Of a stretch of 64,000 nucleotides of DNA, positions 1-11,821 are shown in pieces. The stretch covers positions 158,842 through 222,841 of the forward strand of contig MNCI01011956.1 of assembly GCA_015680685.1 (NCBI GenBank), given 5' to 3'. The position numbers and the translations under genes are program-made. Origin of the DNA: Gnetum montanum (lineage: Eukaryota > Streptophyta > Gnetopsida > Gnetales > Gnetaceae). Position 1 is the first letter of the stretch. Each line of letters begins with the position of its first letter. The notes below the pieces were generated by a model. It made no database searches. It saw only the letters and a list, made by a program, of their open reading frames with translations, and had not been told where the DNA came from.

Positions 1-822
1 TTATAGTTAGAATTAGTTTTAGTCTCTCAACCCTTCATCGTTAGCATAGGAGATAAACTGTAAAAGACCAAAAAAATCATATGCCTCGGACTTACTTAAC
101 CATACACCATGACAACAACAAGTAAGTCTAGGAAGACAATGATTAATTAACCCCAAGTGTTCCTTGCGGTGTTTAGGCATTTAGTCTGTGGAGTTCGACT
201 GGATTGCATGTGCTACGCTCGTTTTGTATGGTTGAGTGTAGGGGTACCTCGCCACTGATCATTCCTCTAACTTTGAATCTTGAATAGATAAGTCAAATCC
301 CAAAGTTTAAGATAGATGATGTTGTTGGAAAAAATTCATCAACAATGATAATTTATTAACTATGATACTATGATTAATGAAGCTAAGTTAATATCATTCT
401 TTATCAAGACCCTTGAATATATTTGGTATGATGTTTAATTCTTTTAAGTTACCAAGTTGGTGGAGTTAATTCCTAAGGAAGAAGTTAAGAAGCAAGATGA
501 AGCGCTACCATCTTGAACAAGGCCATCTTGTCATATACCCCTTATCATAGAACTACAGTTACTTCTATTAATTCCTAAGATTGATCAAGATCATGGAGAT
601 TCTTAATCTTACTTGTATTTCTAATCTTCTTATTTTATTCATTTTTTAATTTATATTTTAATTAAGTAGGTAAAATTACTTAGGGTAATACAAGTTAGGA
701 ATAAAGAATTTACCCTACCTTTACTTGGGTAACCAAATTTGAGTTATACTTTGTATGACCCTGGTTAAGATTGGTGATTGGTGGTTGGTAAATCTTTAGT
801 TTACCTCTTATCATTTTCTTAG
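1..822. other. AT-rich flank, no recognised gene
   Basis: No long reading frame and no domain motif was found on either strand. The segment is the left flank of the element at 828-6303. Removing that element joins this stretch to 6309-7093, which is the 3' end and LTR of an older retroelement, so this is probably the decayed interior of that element. That assignment is inference. Confidence 0.4.
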
Positions 823-827
823 AGAAT

Positions 828-2524
828 TTTAGTGACCGAAAACATCAGTGGCTAGAATCATTAAGGAATCAACGGATGCACAACCTAACCTCACCTCTGC
901 ATGAGGGTTTGCTAGAAATGAAGTTGGAGCATCCTAAATGGTCTTTTCAATTGAATAGGGACTTTGCAGTTGTAGTTGGGGTGGTGGGTGCAACTGGGGG
1001 TGGCATGGTTAGCGGAGCTGCAAATGCAAATGACATGAAATAGTAATAAGTGTTAAAGTGGTGTTTTGTGGTGCTAAGTGTAAAGCGTAGTCATGGGTGG
1101 GGGAGAGCATATTTAAGGGTTTTAGCACCAATGTGAGTGCCAACCCATAGAGATTACTACTCCAGCGTAGTTATAACATGATCATGTGTTGAAAATGTGA
1201 AAAATGTAAAGAAAATGTGAGATATTTGGGAGAGAGAAACAAAACACCACCCCAAATGGGGTTAAGCATAGTTAGCTCCAAAAGGGTTTTAGAAGGTACA
1301 TGGTATACAACAAGCACAATGGAGAGCATAGTCACAGTCTTGGTGATGTTGATCTATGAAGTCTGGAACTCCCTGTGGTGTCTATGCCTACTAGGTTGGC
1401 TACTGTGATGTACCGTGGGCTGTGGTGTCTTGTAAGGCTACTGTGAGGCTACAGTGGATCATGGAATGCACCTTTACCTCTCTGTTGGTGCTTGTGGATC
1501 TTGTTCACCCAAAATGCTAAGTGCCAATAACAAAATGCACAATTGTAAATGAAAATGCCAATAAATGAAAATGCCAACCAACCACTAAAATGTTGGGGTT
1601 CAAGGGTATTTATAGGGCTAGGGTTAGCCCAAAATGCAAATTGGGTGGCACGTGATAGTGTGGTAGTTGAGAATACGTTGTGAGGTAGTTGGGACTACAC
1701 AAACCCCAACTATGCTCTCATTGCAGCAAATAGTGTTTAAGCTCTGCAGTGCTCTAATGGACTCTACAAGGCCAAGAGACTATGACTACATTGTTCAACT
1801 ACATGGAGAAGACCATAATGTACCTGAAAAATGCCAAAAATGCAACTTTTGGAGATTATGCTCTCTACTACGGTGAGTGGTATAGAGCATAGTTACAATT
1901 TTGAGGAGAAGGAGGATGCAAAAAGATAAATGCTATTGTTGGAGGTGTGTTGGAGTTGATGTGGATGCTGGTGCTATGAAGTGGAGGCCTTTGGAGGCTA
2001 TTCTTTCCATCTACTCTTGAATACCCTCTAGACTAGGTGAGAGCATAGTCCCAGACTTAGAAAAAATCTGGCAAAATCTAGCGAAGTATTGACTACACTC
2101 CAAGGGAGGCTGACTACACTCTTGACTAGAGGTGAGCATAGTCACAACACTTAGAGAAAATCCTCCAAAATATAGCTTCAAAGCTAACTACACTGACTAC
2201 ACTCTAGAGCATAGTTAAGAGTGTAGTCCCAACAATTAGAAAATTTTTGCAAAAACTGTGCTTCCAAGTTGACTACACTCTAGAGTGTAGTCTTAGTAGT
2301 GGAGAGTGTAGTCTTAGCACCTAGAAAAAATCTACAATAAGTGTCATCATTCTGACACTTAGAAAAAATCCTGTGAAACTAGCATTTGTGTATTGACTAT
2401 GCTCACTATGCTCTGGAGCGTAGTCCTAACACTTAGAAAAATTTGTGAAAAGTGTCATCATTTTGACACTTAGCCAAATTTGTGGTCGAGAAGCAATAGC
2501 CCAAAATTTTTTGAAATTCTTTCA
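828..2524 (-). repeat. 3' LTR of the gag-only element
   Basis: This 1697-bp copy aligns along its whole length with 4629-6303. Both begin with the shared CGAAAACATC block and end at TTTCA, and both keep short landmarks such as CACTTAGCCAAATTTG near the right end. The outer TG has mutated to TT. The two LTRs differ by many transitions and small indels, so the insertion is old. Short ORFs inside it on the plus strand have no domain motif and look fortuitous. Confidence 0.9.
2030..2435. repeat. Self-complementary subrepeats inside the LTR
   Basis: The motif GACTACACTCTAGAGCRTAGTC, or parts of it, recurs five or more times, separated by ACTTAGAAAAA-type spacers. Each unit folds on itself (GACTAC...GTAGTC around CTCTAGAG). 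The second LTR carries the same block at about 5805-6215. It lies in what would be the start of the LTR in the element's own orientation, possibly U3, so it may be a decayed enhancer-like array (inference). Confidence 0.7.
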
Positions 2525-2525
2525 A

Positions 2526-4313
2526 GACCAGGGGCTCATTTGGTACTACTAAGGTGGGATTCCTTAGTAGCTTGTAGTACTTGTCATGTTGTTGGTGGGA
2601 AATCTCTAACACTTGTATGTGTTGGATTTTCTCAAATTTTAGAAGTTTCTCTAGTAGCTATGATTGTCATAGTGGAAATGGGATATACTTTAAGTGATCC
2701 TTGCATTGAAATTTGGGCCTTGTAGTAGCTTGTGCTATGGACCTTGCCATTGTAGGTAAGTTGGTTGCTTAGGCGCTAGAGTTGGTGGCTTTGTATGTTA
2801 GGGATTTGGGTTACTTAGCCATCTAGCCCCAATTGGTTTCTTTTGTAGGTGTGTCTACCATTACCACTATTGCATTTTATTTCTTTTCATGCTAGTTTCT
2901 GTAGGCCATGTAGGCTAGGTCATTGCTAGCTTACACTACATCATCTCTACTCTTTTTTTGAGCCAAGGCTTGGTTGAGAGACTACAGGGATAGGTAATAA
3001 ACTTTGGACTTGATGAAGTCATTAACTACATCCTTGAAGATGGCTAGTAGGTGCATCTCTACTAGGGGTTCTCACATTTCGCTCAATGCGATGCTCCAAT
3101 GTTGGAGAAATTTTTGCATGGGCTCTAGGGGCCCTTGCTTGACCTGCATGAGTTGGTTGAGGGTTGCTTTAGGTTCAAAGCTATACCTAAAGTGTGTCAC
3201 GAACTGGCTTAGGAGGTCCTCAAGGGAGGAGATAGAGCCTCTAGGTAGCATGTTGTACCAATCAAGGGCTTTTTTAGTTAGGAACATGGGGAACACATGC
3301 ATGATTTCATGTGGCCAAGCTTGTAGCAGGAGGCATTGAGACTTGAACGTGACCAAGTGCATGTTGGGATCCCCCTCACCATTGTATTTGGTGAGTTAAG
3401 GCAATGGGACCCTAGTTGATAGAGTTATGGGGACTGTAGGACTTATATAGTTGTCTTGATAGAAGTCCACCACCTTGATGGTTTTAGAGGAAGCAACCTT
3501 GAGTTACTTGATCTTCTTCGTCAAACTTTGGATCAGTTAGAATGCCTAATCCAAGTTTGGAGATGTGCCAGTTGGTTGTGCTGGCTGGGCTTGTGTTGGT
3601 TGCATAGTGCAAGGCTAGATTGTTGATTGCAAAGCCACAAAATACAGTTGATGCGTTGGCTACACCATGGGCATGGTGACCAAGGCAAGACATGGTTGCA
3701 TGGGTTGGATTGATACCAAGGGCATTGACAAAATAGGCAGGACATAGGATTCCTAAATCATTTAGGGTTGGGAGATGGACCTTGTGTGAGCATAGGGTTG
3801 GGTAGACGTGTTGTCTACTGAACTATGAAGTAGTTGTTGGAAGATGGTATAAAAGGAGCTCTCACATTCAGAGTAGGCCTCACACTTATCTTCTTCCTCC
3901 TATGAGGCTTCCTCGTAGTTGGTCCCTACATCATGCTCATTTGCATAGATGAGTTGGAACAATAACTAGTGATAGGACTCTATGAGTGGTATTATGTTGA
4001 ACGAGGAAGAGATGTATTCTTTTCCATCCTGGTGGATTCATTTGAAATCCTATTTTGCCTCTATGTTAAGGCGATCCATAGGTAACTCTACTTGGATTTT
4101 GGTACAAACAAAGTTGTATTGTTTGTGGCTAAGTGCACAATGCTCTGGGTGAATGGTGAAGGTGTCAAATGTGTTAGAAACCAATGTGAAAGGTTGATCT
4201 GGGTTCATGTTCATAGAGTGAGTTGTGAGAGTTGTTATATGCAAACAATGGCTAAGTTTGAAAATCATAGAAAAATGGCTAACTCTGGAAAGTGCAAAAA
4301 AATGGCTAAGCAT
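2526..4313 (-). pseudogene. gag: Decayed Tat-type gag, truncated before the zinc knuckle
   Basis: Read on the minus strand, the frame runs from about 4231 (MNMNPDQPFTLV) through a proline/glutamine-rich middle to the capsid region at 3362-3072. The capsid region includes GEGDPNMHLVTFKSQCLLL and ALDWYNMLPRGSISSLEDL, which fits the Retrotrans_gag domain. A downstream stretch PKFQCKDHLKYIPFPL matches the T1 gag just before its zinc-binding motif. The reading then ends at the LTR (2524) without any CCHC-like motif, protease or pol. Several in-frame stops are present. Gag would normally form the particle around the RNA; here only the structural part was retained. Confidence 0.85.
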
Positions 4314-4611
4314 TAAAACTATAGAAAAATGACTAAGTGCTGAAACTGTAGAAAATTGGCTGAGTATGGAGACAACTCTGTCTACACTAAGAGCTAACTA
4401 TGCTTCACACCAACTATTCTCTCCACCAACTATGTTCTCTACGGTTAGAGAATGAAGACTTAGAAAAAAATATTGGAGAATAACACTATTTCGGTTGCTA
4501 CACAAGGTCTTAAGGAGACCAACAATAGGATCCAATCTACACTAATGGGGGTGTAGAGAGCATACAAGACAATGAACAATAGAGCTCAAAGAAGGAAATG
4601 GCATGACCCTT

Positions 4612-4623
4612 CTTCTAGTACCA
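4612..4623 (-). promoter_or_regulatory. Degenerate primer binding site
   Basis: On the minus strand this reads TGGTACTAGAAG, close to TGGTATCAGAGC, the complement of the initiator Met-tRNA 3' end. It lies 5 bases inside the right LTR (4629), where first-strand synthesis would begin. This sets the orientation of the element. Confidence 0.65.
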
Positions 4624-4628
4624 AAAAC

Positions 4629-6303
4629 TGTAGCAACCGAAAACATCGGTGGCTAGAATCATTGAGGGGTCAACAAACACATAGCTTAATCCTATCTCTA
4701 TGTAAGGGCCTATTACAAATGAAGGTGGAGCATCTTGAATGGTCTTGTTGATCGAATAGGGACTTTGCCAATTGCAGCTAGGGTGGTGGGTGCAATCAAG
4801 GGTGGTGTGCTTAGTTGAGATTTGAATGCAAATAACACAAATTGTGCTAAGTTTTAAAGTAGTGTTTCATAGTGCTAAATGTAGAGCATAGTCATGGGTG
4901 GGGGTGAGTGTAGTCAAGGGTTTTAATGTGAATGGGGGTGCCAACCCATAGAGACTACCACCCAAGCATAGTTATAATGTGACTACATGTTGAAAATGTG
5001 AAAAATGCAAATAAAATGTGAGAAATGGAACACCATCCCAAATGAGGTTAAGTGTAGTTAGCTCCAAAAGGGGTTCAAAAGGTACGTGATGTACAATAGG
5101 TGTAATGGAGAGTGTAGTCTCAGTCTCATTAGTGTTGAGCCATGAAGTTTGACACTTGCTATTGTGTTTGTGCCTACTGGGTTGGCTACCATGGTGTACC
5201 ATGGGCTATGGTGTCTTGCAAGGCTATGGTGGACCATGGCACACACCTCTACCTCTCTGTTGATGCCTTTGGATCTCATTCACCCAAAATGCTAAGTGTC
5301 AAATGCCAAAATTCTCAATGCCAAATGAAAATACCAATCGATGAAAATGCCAACCATCCCCTAAAAATTTGGGGCATAGGTGTATTTATAGTACTAGGGA
5401 TAGCCCAAAATATAGATCGAGTGACACGTGGTAGTGTGGTAGCTGAGACTACGTTGTGAGGTAGTTGGAACTACGCTCACCCCAACTATGCTCTCACTAC
5501 AACAAATGGTGTTTAAGCTCTACAGTGCTCTCGTGGACTCTACAAGGCTAATAGACTATGAATATGTTGCCAAACTACATGGAGAAGACTGCAATGTACC
5601 TGAAAAATGTTAAAAATTCAAATTTTAGAGCCTACGCTCTAAGAGTACACTCTCCACTATGGTGAGTGGTGTAGAGTGTAGTTATAATTTTAGGAAGAAG
5701 GGGAATGTAGAAAAGATAAATGCTACTACTAGAGTTGTGTTGGAGTTGATGCAAATGTCATTGTTGTGATGTGGAGGCCTTTGGAGGGTATTCTTACCAT
5801 CTATGTTTGACTACACTCTAGACTAGGTAAGAGTGTAGTCCCAGACTTAGAAAAAATCTAGCAAAATATGGCTAAGTATTGACTATGATCTAGGGGAGGC
5901 TAACTACACTCTCGACTGGAGGTGAGTGTAGTCACAATAGTTAGAGAAAATCCTACAAAATCTAGCTCCAAAGCTGACTATGCTAACTATGCTCTAGAGT
6001 GTAGTCAGGAGCGTAGTCCCAATAGTTAGAAATTTTTTGCAAAAACTATGCTGACTACGCTCTAGAGCATAGTCCTGATAGTGGAGAGCATAGTCTTAGC
6101 ACTTAGAAAAATTTTGTAGCAAGTTTCATCATTCTAACACTTAGAAAAAATCCTACGAAATTGGCGTTTGTGTGTTGACTACGCTGACTATGCTCTGGAG
6201 TATAGTCCCAACACTTAGAAAAATTTGCAAAAAGTGCCATCATTCTAACACTTAGCCAAATTTGCGGTTAAGAAGTGGTAGCTTGAAATTTTTTGGTGTT
6301 TCA
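4629..6303 (-). repeat. 5' LTR of the gag-only element
   Basis: The 1675-bp partner of 828-2524. On the plus strand it begins TGTAGCAACCG and ends GGTGTTTCA, followed at once by the target duplication AGAAT (6304-6308). The self-complementary GACTAC/GTAGTC subrepeats occur at about 5805-6215. Confidence 0.9.
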
Positions 6304-6308
6304 AGAAT

Positions 6309-6511
6309 AAGTATTAATAAAATAAAATTTAATTTCTATAAATTCTTCTCACTTATATTTTATTTGCAGAATAAGCAAGAGAAAATTTGGGTATTTAACC
6401 TCAAGAAAAAAGAAGAAATCAAATATTGAACCATTGGAACATGGAAGGAGGACTAGAGCTAAAGAAAGATCATTAATGTGGACTCATTTGATGGCAAATG
6501 AAACCGAATGA
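6309..6511 (+). pseudogene. C-terminal coding remnant of an older LTR element
   Basis: A plus-strand frame reads SRKKKKSNIEPLEHGRRTR, then AKERSLMWTHLMANETE, and stops at 6509-6511, nine bases before the LTR at 6520. A basic TRAK/TRSK-type tail just before the 3' LTR is seen in several plant gypsy polyproteins. A TTTTATTTGCAG run at about 6357-6370 resembles a splice acceptor but is untested. The upstream part of this element was separated by the 828-6303 insertion. Confidence 0.45.
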
Positions 6512-6519
6512 GGGTAGAT

Positions 6520-7093
6520 TGTTACATTCCCATTTCCAAATGGTATCATTGCATAACAAAAATGGTGTCTATTCTCAATAAGTATTGTAATTATTGTAAT
6601 AAGATCCAAAAGGATGAGTTGTAATTAAGATCTAAAAATGAATATTGTAATAATGAACATGTCTCTAAATGTGACTTTTGGGGATTTAACCTAAGGTATT
6701 TATACTAGAGCATTAGAGGTTATATCAGCATGGAGTTGCAAAGCTAATGAAGGTTGGTAATAGGTATCAGGTGAAGCATGATAAGAAGGTGATTGACCAT
6801 CCATTCTTGCTAGTTGCAAGCCTAACCGTGTTGGTAGTACTAGATAGCCTGTAAGAGATAGATGCAAAAGGAAGATAATCTGAAGGAATACTTAGAGCAT
6901 GACCCAGATGCATTATTCCACATTAATAAAGGATTCTTTTTATTTTTCCTTCTACATTTTCCCTATTATTTTCTTTACATATAATGTCAAATGTAATGTA
7001 TATTTGATGTTTTCCATGTATTTTCTTTATGCATAATGCAAAATGTAACGTATACTTGACATTTTTCATGACATCTAAGAATGAGATGTTATA
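6520..7093 (+). repeat. LTR, same family as 49051-49556
   Basis: It starts TGTTACATTCCC. Internal landmarks are shared, in order, with 49051-49556: a block with CAGCATGGAGTTG at about 6728, GTATCAGGTGAAG at about 6767, and GCCTAACCGTGTTGGTAGT at about 6820. It ends ATGACATCTAAGAATGAGATGTTATA, against ATGACATCCAAGGACAAGATGTCACA in the other copy. No primer site follows and coding sequence precedes it, so it is probably a 3' LTR. Confidence 0.75.
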
Positions 7094-7849
7094 GTTATAG
7101 TTTTCAAATTTGAGATTTTGATAGTTTTCTATTAGGAAGGTCACACTCCATTCTTTTATGGATTTTGACATTCATTTTTTTGACATGTAAGTGCTACTAG
7201 ATTAGAGAATTTTGATAGTGTTGTAGGGATTTATTGGAGTATACAATGGTTGATGTAAGAACATGGTTATGATCATGCATGTATTTCATAGAATTGTACT
7301 TCTTTTAAGAATTTTTTATGTTTGTTTCAATTATTAGGTTTTGTGCATTATTGGCATGAATTAATTTTTTTTAGAATTTTCTTCAAATTTGAATTCAGTT
7401 ATGTTTGGGTGATTCTTTCTATACATGACTAGAATTGTTTAATTTTTGTGCCCTAGTTACTATTGTTATTCTACTATAACTTTATTATTTTCAATTATTT
7501 TGGGAAAATAAAAGTTGTATGAGAATTTATCATATCTTTTTTCGGCTTGTGTATTGTATGTTCATAACATGTCTTTATGTCATTAGATTTACTCTATTTC
7601 AAATCTAATTGGATCTTGACCATTTCTCTGAATTTCAAGGTATCATTATTTTATGAGTTTTTGAAGATTTATCTAGGATTTGTATTATTTGTTGTATTTT
7701 TGTTTTAATTGATACATTCTGCCTTGATTAGAAGATCTAGTTATATTTCTTATGTTATCTCTAATGAGTCTCCAGTGTCTCTTGTTAATCTTTGTTTATT
7801 CAAAAGTCATTTCATATTGTTTTTTTTTTTTGCTAAAATCACAAGTCAA

Positions 7850-8260
7850 ACATGAGTTGTGGTAATATTTTTGATGTTGACCATTAGTTATGGTTAGCTT
7901 AGGGCCTTCCATCATAGGTTATGATTAATTCCTTAGTTCTATTTTAAAAATTTCAGTCTTTATTTTGGTAAACATGCATGCAATCCCATAAGTTATGATC
8001 TCCTACCATAGGTCATGCTAAAGTTATGATTAAGCCTTTCTTACCATTTCTACTATTTTGAGCCATTTTGAATAGTTTCTAATTAATCATAGATCATGAT
8101 TTAGTCATGTTTAATCACTATAGATTATGGTTAAGCTAAGGTTAGGTTGTAATTGATTCATATTTGTGATAGTTTCTACCAGTGTTTTTTTTTTTTTTTG
8201 AGTAAACCACAGGTTCTTATTAGGTTATGGTTAGTTACAATAGGCTGTGGTGAGATTGTG
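7850..8260 (+). repeat. Loose repeats of a TAGGTTATGGTTA-like motif
   Basis: Variants of ATAGGTTATGATTA, CATAGGTCATG, ATAGATTATGGTTA and TAGGTTATGGTTAG recur at irregular spacing through this stretch, with long T runs between. It looks like a decayed minisatellite inside the G1 LTR or leader. Confidence 0.5.
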
Positions 8261-9103
8261 ATCTTATGATTTTTTCATTTTAGAATCTATCTTATCATTG
8301 GAGCTTTGTTCAACATGTTTTGATGCCTTTAGATTATGTTTAATACTATTTGGTAGGTCTAGGGGCATATTGGATTGTTGGATTTGATCTTTGTGTTGAT
8401 TATTATCTTTTTTTTTTAAGCTCTCAATCATTTTCACTTGTTGAATTATTAGTTGTGTCTCTCTAGCATTAATGTTTGGTTATACTTGTTTGCATGCCTA
8501 ATTTTTTGTAGTATTTTAGGAGCTAGGATTGAGTTATGTGGTTGGTTGAAAATGAACTTTTTAGAGATATTTAGTATCTAACCTCCTTTGGGATGCATAA
8601 ATGTGGCTTATACTATAGGTTCTATCCTATAGAAGAGACTGATCCATGACTCATTAGTCCCTTTTCCAATGTCTTCAAAATGTTAGAGGTGAGTTTTGTG
8701 TGGTACCTTTGGTACTAGTAGTTTAGTATGATATCAATAATAAAATCATTTTGTATGATAGTTAGCATTTGGTTTGGAAAGTACTCATGACAAGAATTTA
8801 GACATTTGAAACTAAGTGAGGGCTAGGTAAAAGAAGAAGACCTCTTATTGGGTACTACTGAGTTTTGAGTTATTATCCATGTTAATTTTTTAGCATTAGT
8901 CTATTTATCTCTTTTGCATATTATGATATATTATGAACATCTACTAGTCTATTTCTTTATCATACATTGTGTATTTACATAATGATATTTTTAGGTATTG
9001 CTAAAGACATTTGATACTGCTAGATAATTATGGCTATGCATCATTTTTATTTTCATATGCCATATTATCTATTTTTAGTCTAGTTAATTGATTTAGTTTT
9101 TTA

Positions 9104-9122
9104 GTGTGTGTGTGTGTGTGTG
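9104..9122 (+). repeat. (GT)n microsatellite
   Basis: An uninterrupted run of about nine and a half GT units in AT-rich non-coding DNA. Confidence 0.95.
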
Positions 9123-9330
9123 TAATTTGATATTTTATTTTATCTTTTATTATTAATATATTTTCTTTTATTTTTTTCATGGTATCATTGTAATTTTCTT
9201 TTATTTTATTATTGTTCCATTAGTTTGTTTCATTTCTAGTTATCTCTTGTTATGACTATTCATTCATTTGGGGTTCTATACCAAATATAATGCCCTCTAA
9301 TCTAAGGCTAGGAAGAAGGGTATTACAAAA

Positions 9331-9342
9331 TAGTATTATACA
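9331..9342 (+). promoter_or_regulatory. Degenerate primer binding site of G1
   Basis: TAGTATTATACA differs from the initiator Met-tRNA complement TGGTATCAGAGC mostly by transitions. It sits three bases after the probable LTR end and 44 bases before the gag ATG. The assignment rests mainly on position. Confidence 0.4.
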
Positions 9343-9385
9343 ATAGGTTTTATGATTTTCTCATTTTCTATTATTATGTTTAGTG

Positions 9386-10560
9386 ATGATTAGTATTAGA
9401 GGTGGACATGGTCATGGTAGAAGGATGGATGGTGGACCTAGGAATCCAACTTTGACACCTAATTCTATTCTCATTCAAATGGAGGAGCATGTAACTAATA
9501 CTTAAGTTGGAGATGTTTATTCCTATTTCTACTTCTACCATGAATAAGAAGATTAGTATGTTGAACATCAATTGCTATCTATTCTAGTTTCTTCATTAGC
9601 ATAAAAAGAAGAACTAGAATGTACCATTGATGTTTATTGCTTCGAAGGAGTGGTGGTGATGGTAGAAATTGATAAAACATAAGCTTATAGAATAATTTTA
9701 TAATCTAGGACCATCTACATTCTAGGGTGAGAAGGACTCTACTATTGCTACTAAGTTGTTGGAGAAGGTCATGAAGATATTCAAGTTGATAGGCTATACT
9801 CCCATGTAACTAACTTGATTAGCAATCTATTATTTCAAAGGTTATGCTAGTTGTTAGTGAGCTACTCAAGAGAAGGTATGTCATTGAAAGAACTATGATG
9901 CTTATTGGAATGACTTCTTTCTTATTTTCAATGAGCATTATATTTCTTTCAAGCACATGGAGGTAAAATAGATGAGTTTTATCACCTCTAGTGAGAAAAT
10001 CAGATTGTTTTAAAAAATGATTACAAGTTTTTGGAGCTAAGAATATATGTACCTTACATATATTTTGATGAAAAGGCTAGAGTAAACCCTTTCATCCATG
10101 ATATTTTTTTATTCATTAAGAATCTCATGCTTCCCCTTCATTTTCATATTTATGAGTATACACATATTTGTATGATGAATCTAGAGTGTAGTTAGTTCGC
10201 AAAAGTAGTATGGTGTGATCCTTCTTAGAAGAGGGATAAAAGCTCTTCTAGAAAATTTGATGGATCCAAGAAAACCCACTATTTTAAATTTACTAGACAA
10301 TAGTAGTAGTAGTAGTCTTCCAGGTGGTGGGGCCACTCATGAACCCATTACTTACCATGTTTATGAGAAATTTTGTTTCTTTAGGAGGGATTAGCCCAAC
10401 TTTCATAATTGTGGATAGCTAAGTAATAATAGATTCAACTTTTTAAAGAATTCAAGAAATGGTTGTTCTCAACAAGATGGTAGAGTAATAGGTGATTAGG
10501 GTGATACTAGGATACATGGATGTGTGTATGCTCTAAATGACTAGTTGATCGATGCTCAAT
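9386..10560 (+). pseudogene. gag: Gypsy gag of element G1, decayed
   Basis: The frame opens at 9386 with MISIRGGHGHGRRMDGGPRN, a Gly/Arg-rich start typical of plant gypsy gag. It continues with broken capsid motifs (GPSTFxGEKDSTIATKLLEK, then IFKLIGYTP and YYFKGYA). A YEKFCFFRRDxPNFHNC segment near 10360 stands where a zinc knuckle is expected, but it lacks the CCHC spacing. A serine run from AGT repeats lies at about 10301. Many stops are present. It would encode the particle protein of G1. Confidence 0.7.
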
Positions 10561-10569
10561 TTAACATAT

Positions 10570-10758
10570 GATGGAGATTATAAATATGATTTTAGATTCT
10601 TTAGGTTTGGTCCTCTTTGATCTTAATGATAGTTATTCTTTTATTGATCTGTAAGAGTAAGATATTTCAAGTTGGAGATCTAGTTTCTAATTTAAGGATT
10701 TACTATTAGTATCTTTGATGATCATATGCTCACTATGGATAAATTCTATAGATGTATA
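10570..10758 (+). pseudogene. pro: G1 protease, left part, split by insertion
   Basis: The reading LGLVLFDLNDSYSFIDL matches the active-site region of gypsy aspartic proteases (family pattern vLfDsGATHSFI); the catalytic D and part of the following motif are recognisable. The gene is interrupted at 10759 by the copia-type element and resumes after 17333. The 3' part carries GGYDIIVEMD, matching the family's fDviLGMDWL. Confidence 0.7.
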
Positions 10759-11821
10759 TGAGGATCAAGAACCTAAAAGGGGGGTTGAAAAATATTCTCA
10801 ATAAAAATTACACAAGCCATAAGAACACACCAAATTTTATGTGGTTTCCAAACTTGGATACATCCACACTAGGAGGGTAGAATCTGTCCACATCTTCAAA
10901 CTTTGTTTTTTCAAAAATGTGATTTGAATGGCATCACATCCTATATAGGCTTTGAGCTATACCCTAGAGTGTTTCGTCATTGCAAAACCACTTAATCTCA
11001 CAAGGTCCTAATAAGCTCAAAATGTGGTTTCAAGGATCTTACAACCTTTACAAAATTGAGCTTTTCTTTAGAGTGTTTTGATGCTAAAAAACCACTCAAT
11101 CTTGCAAGATCCCAACAAGCTTAATATGAATGCCTTCTCACAAGAAGAACATCAACCCTATAGGTCTACAAGAAAAAATGAGAAGAACAAGAAAAGAATG
11201 TGACTAAATTTACATATCCTTGTACTTAAAGCTCAATACAAATTACAATTAAGTAGATGAGGTTTCAATGAGGAGCAATAATAAAATTGTTGAGAATAGA
11301 TAATGAGGAACTTTTTCATAAATAGTGCTTTTTCAATTTCCAAGATTTTGACATCATCTTATAGCATTGGAGTTCCTGAAAACTCAAAATTTATGTAACA
11401 ACTATCAAATGGCTAGTTTAGACATCTACTTTGATGTTGAGACATATAATTGAGATTGACCTCAATGTAGATGAAATGTCTATCTAGCAAGTGGAAAATC
11501 TACTATTAGGAATAGACATCTACTATTTTTTTCAATATGTCTACTCAACTTTTGGAGTTTAAATTATGAGGCTTTCTCTTATCAATTTATCTTCTTAGTA
11601 GTCATTGGAGCATCTTCATTTGACTTGTAGACTTCATTTTTATCCATGCTCTCATCTTGCTCATGTAGTCTTCATTTTGATATCTTGACATAGATCTTGT
11701 TTCCTTGAGTTCTTAAATCTCTTTATAGAGTTCTTTTTCATGTTATGGAAAATCATAATCCCACACATACATTCTATATTCTCCATTTTTCTTAAGGTTT
11801 TGACGTACCAAAAGGTCAACA
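10759..11821 (-). repeat. 3' LTR of the copia-type element
   Basis: It begins TGAGGATCAAGAACC and ends AAGGTCAACA on the plus strand, and aligns with 16251-17328 throughout, for example at AAGAACACACCAAATTTTA and TTCCTTGAGTTCTTA. Several AGACATCTAC motifs occur at about 11420-11530. Confidence 0.9.

Larger units (their letters stand above)
828..6303 (-). mobile_element. Complete non-autonomous LTR retrotransposon, gag only
   Basis: Two direct repeats (828-2524 and 4629-6303) flank a 2.1-kb interior. The 5-bp target duplication AGAAT is perfect (823-827 and 6304-6308). The right LTR has TG/CA ends; the left one has decayed from TG to TT. The minus orientation follows from the primer site beside the right LTR and from the gag reading on the minus strand. 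No protease, RT, RNase H or integrase is present, so it must have been mobilised in trans. Its gag matches, domain for domain, the gag of the Tat element at 24742-26850, which makes a Tat-lineage parent the likely helper (inference). Confidence 0.9.
7094..9327 (+). other. AT-rich region, probable LTR/leader of gypsy element G1
   Basis: No coding sequence was found. The right end (GGGTATTACA, 9318-9327) resembles the 3' tip of chromovirus-type LTRs and is followed three bases later by a primer-like site and then gag, so at least its right part is probably the G1 5' LTR. The left LTR boundary could not be placed. Confidence 0.45.

Noticed and set aside
1217-1408. Short plus-strand ORFs in the LTR at 828-2524
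   Set aside because: They are not conserved as open frames in the partner LTR and have no domain motif.
3004-3339. 111-codon plus-strand ORF
   Set aside because: It is the antisense shadow of the minus-strand gag capsid domain.
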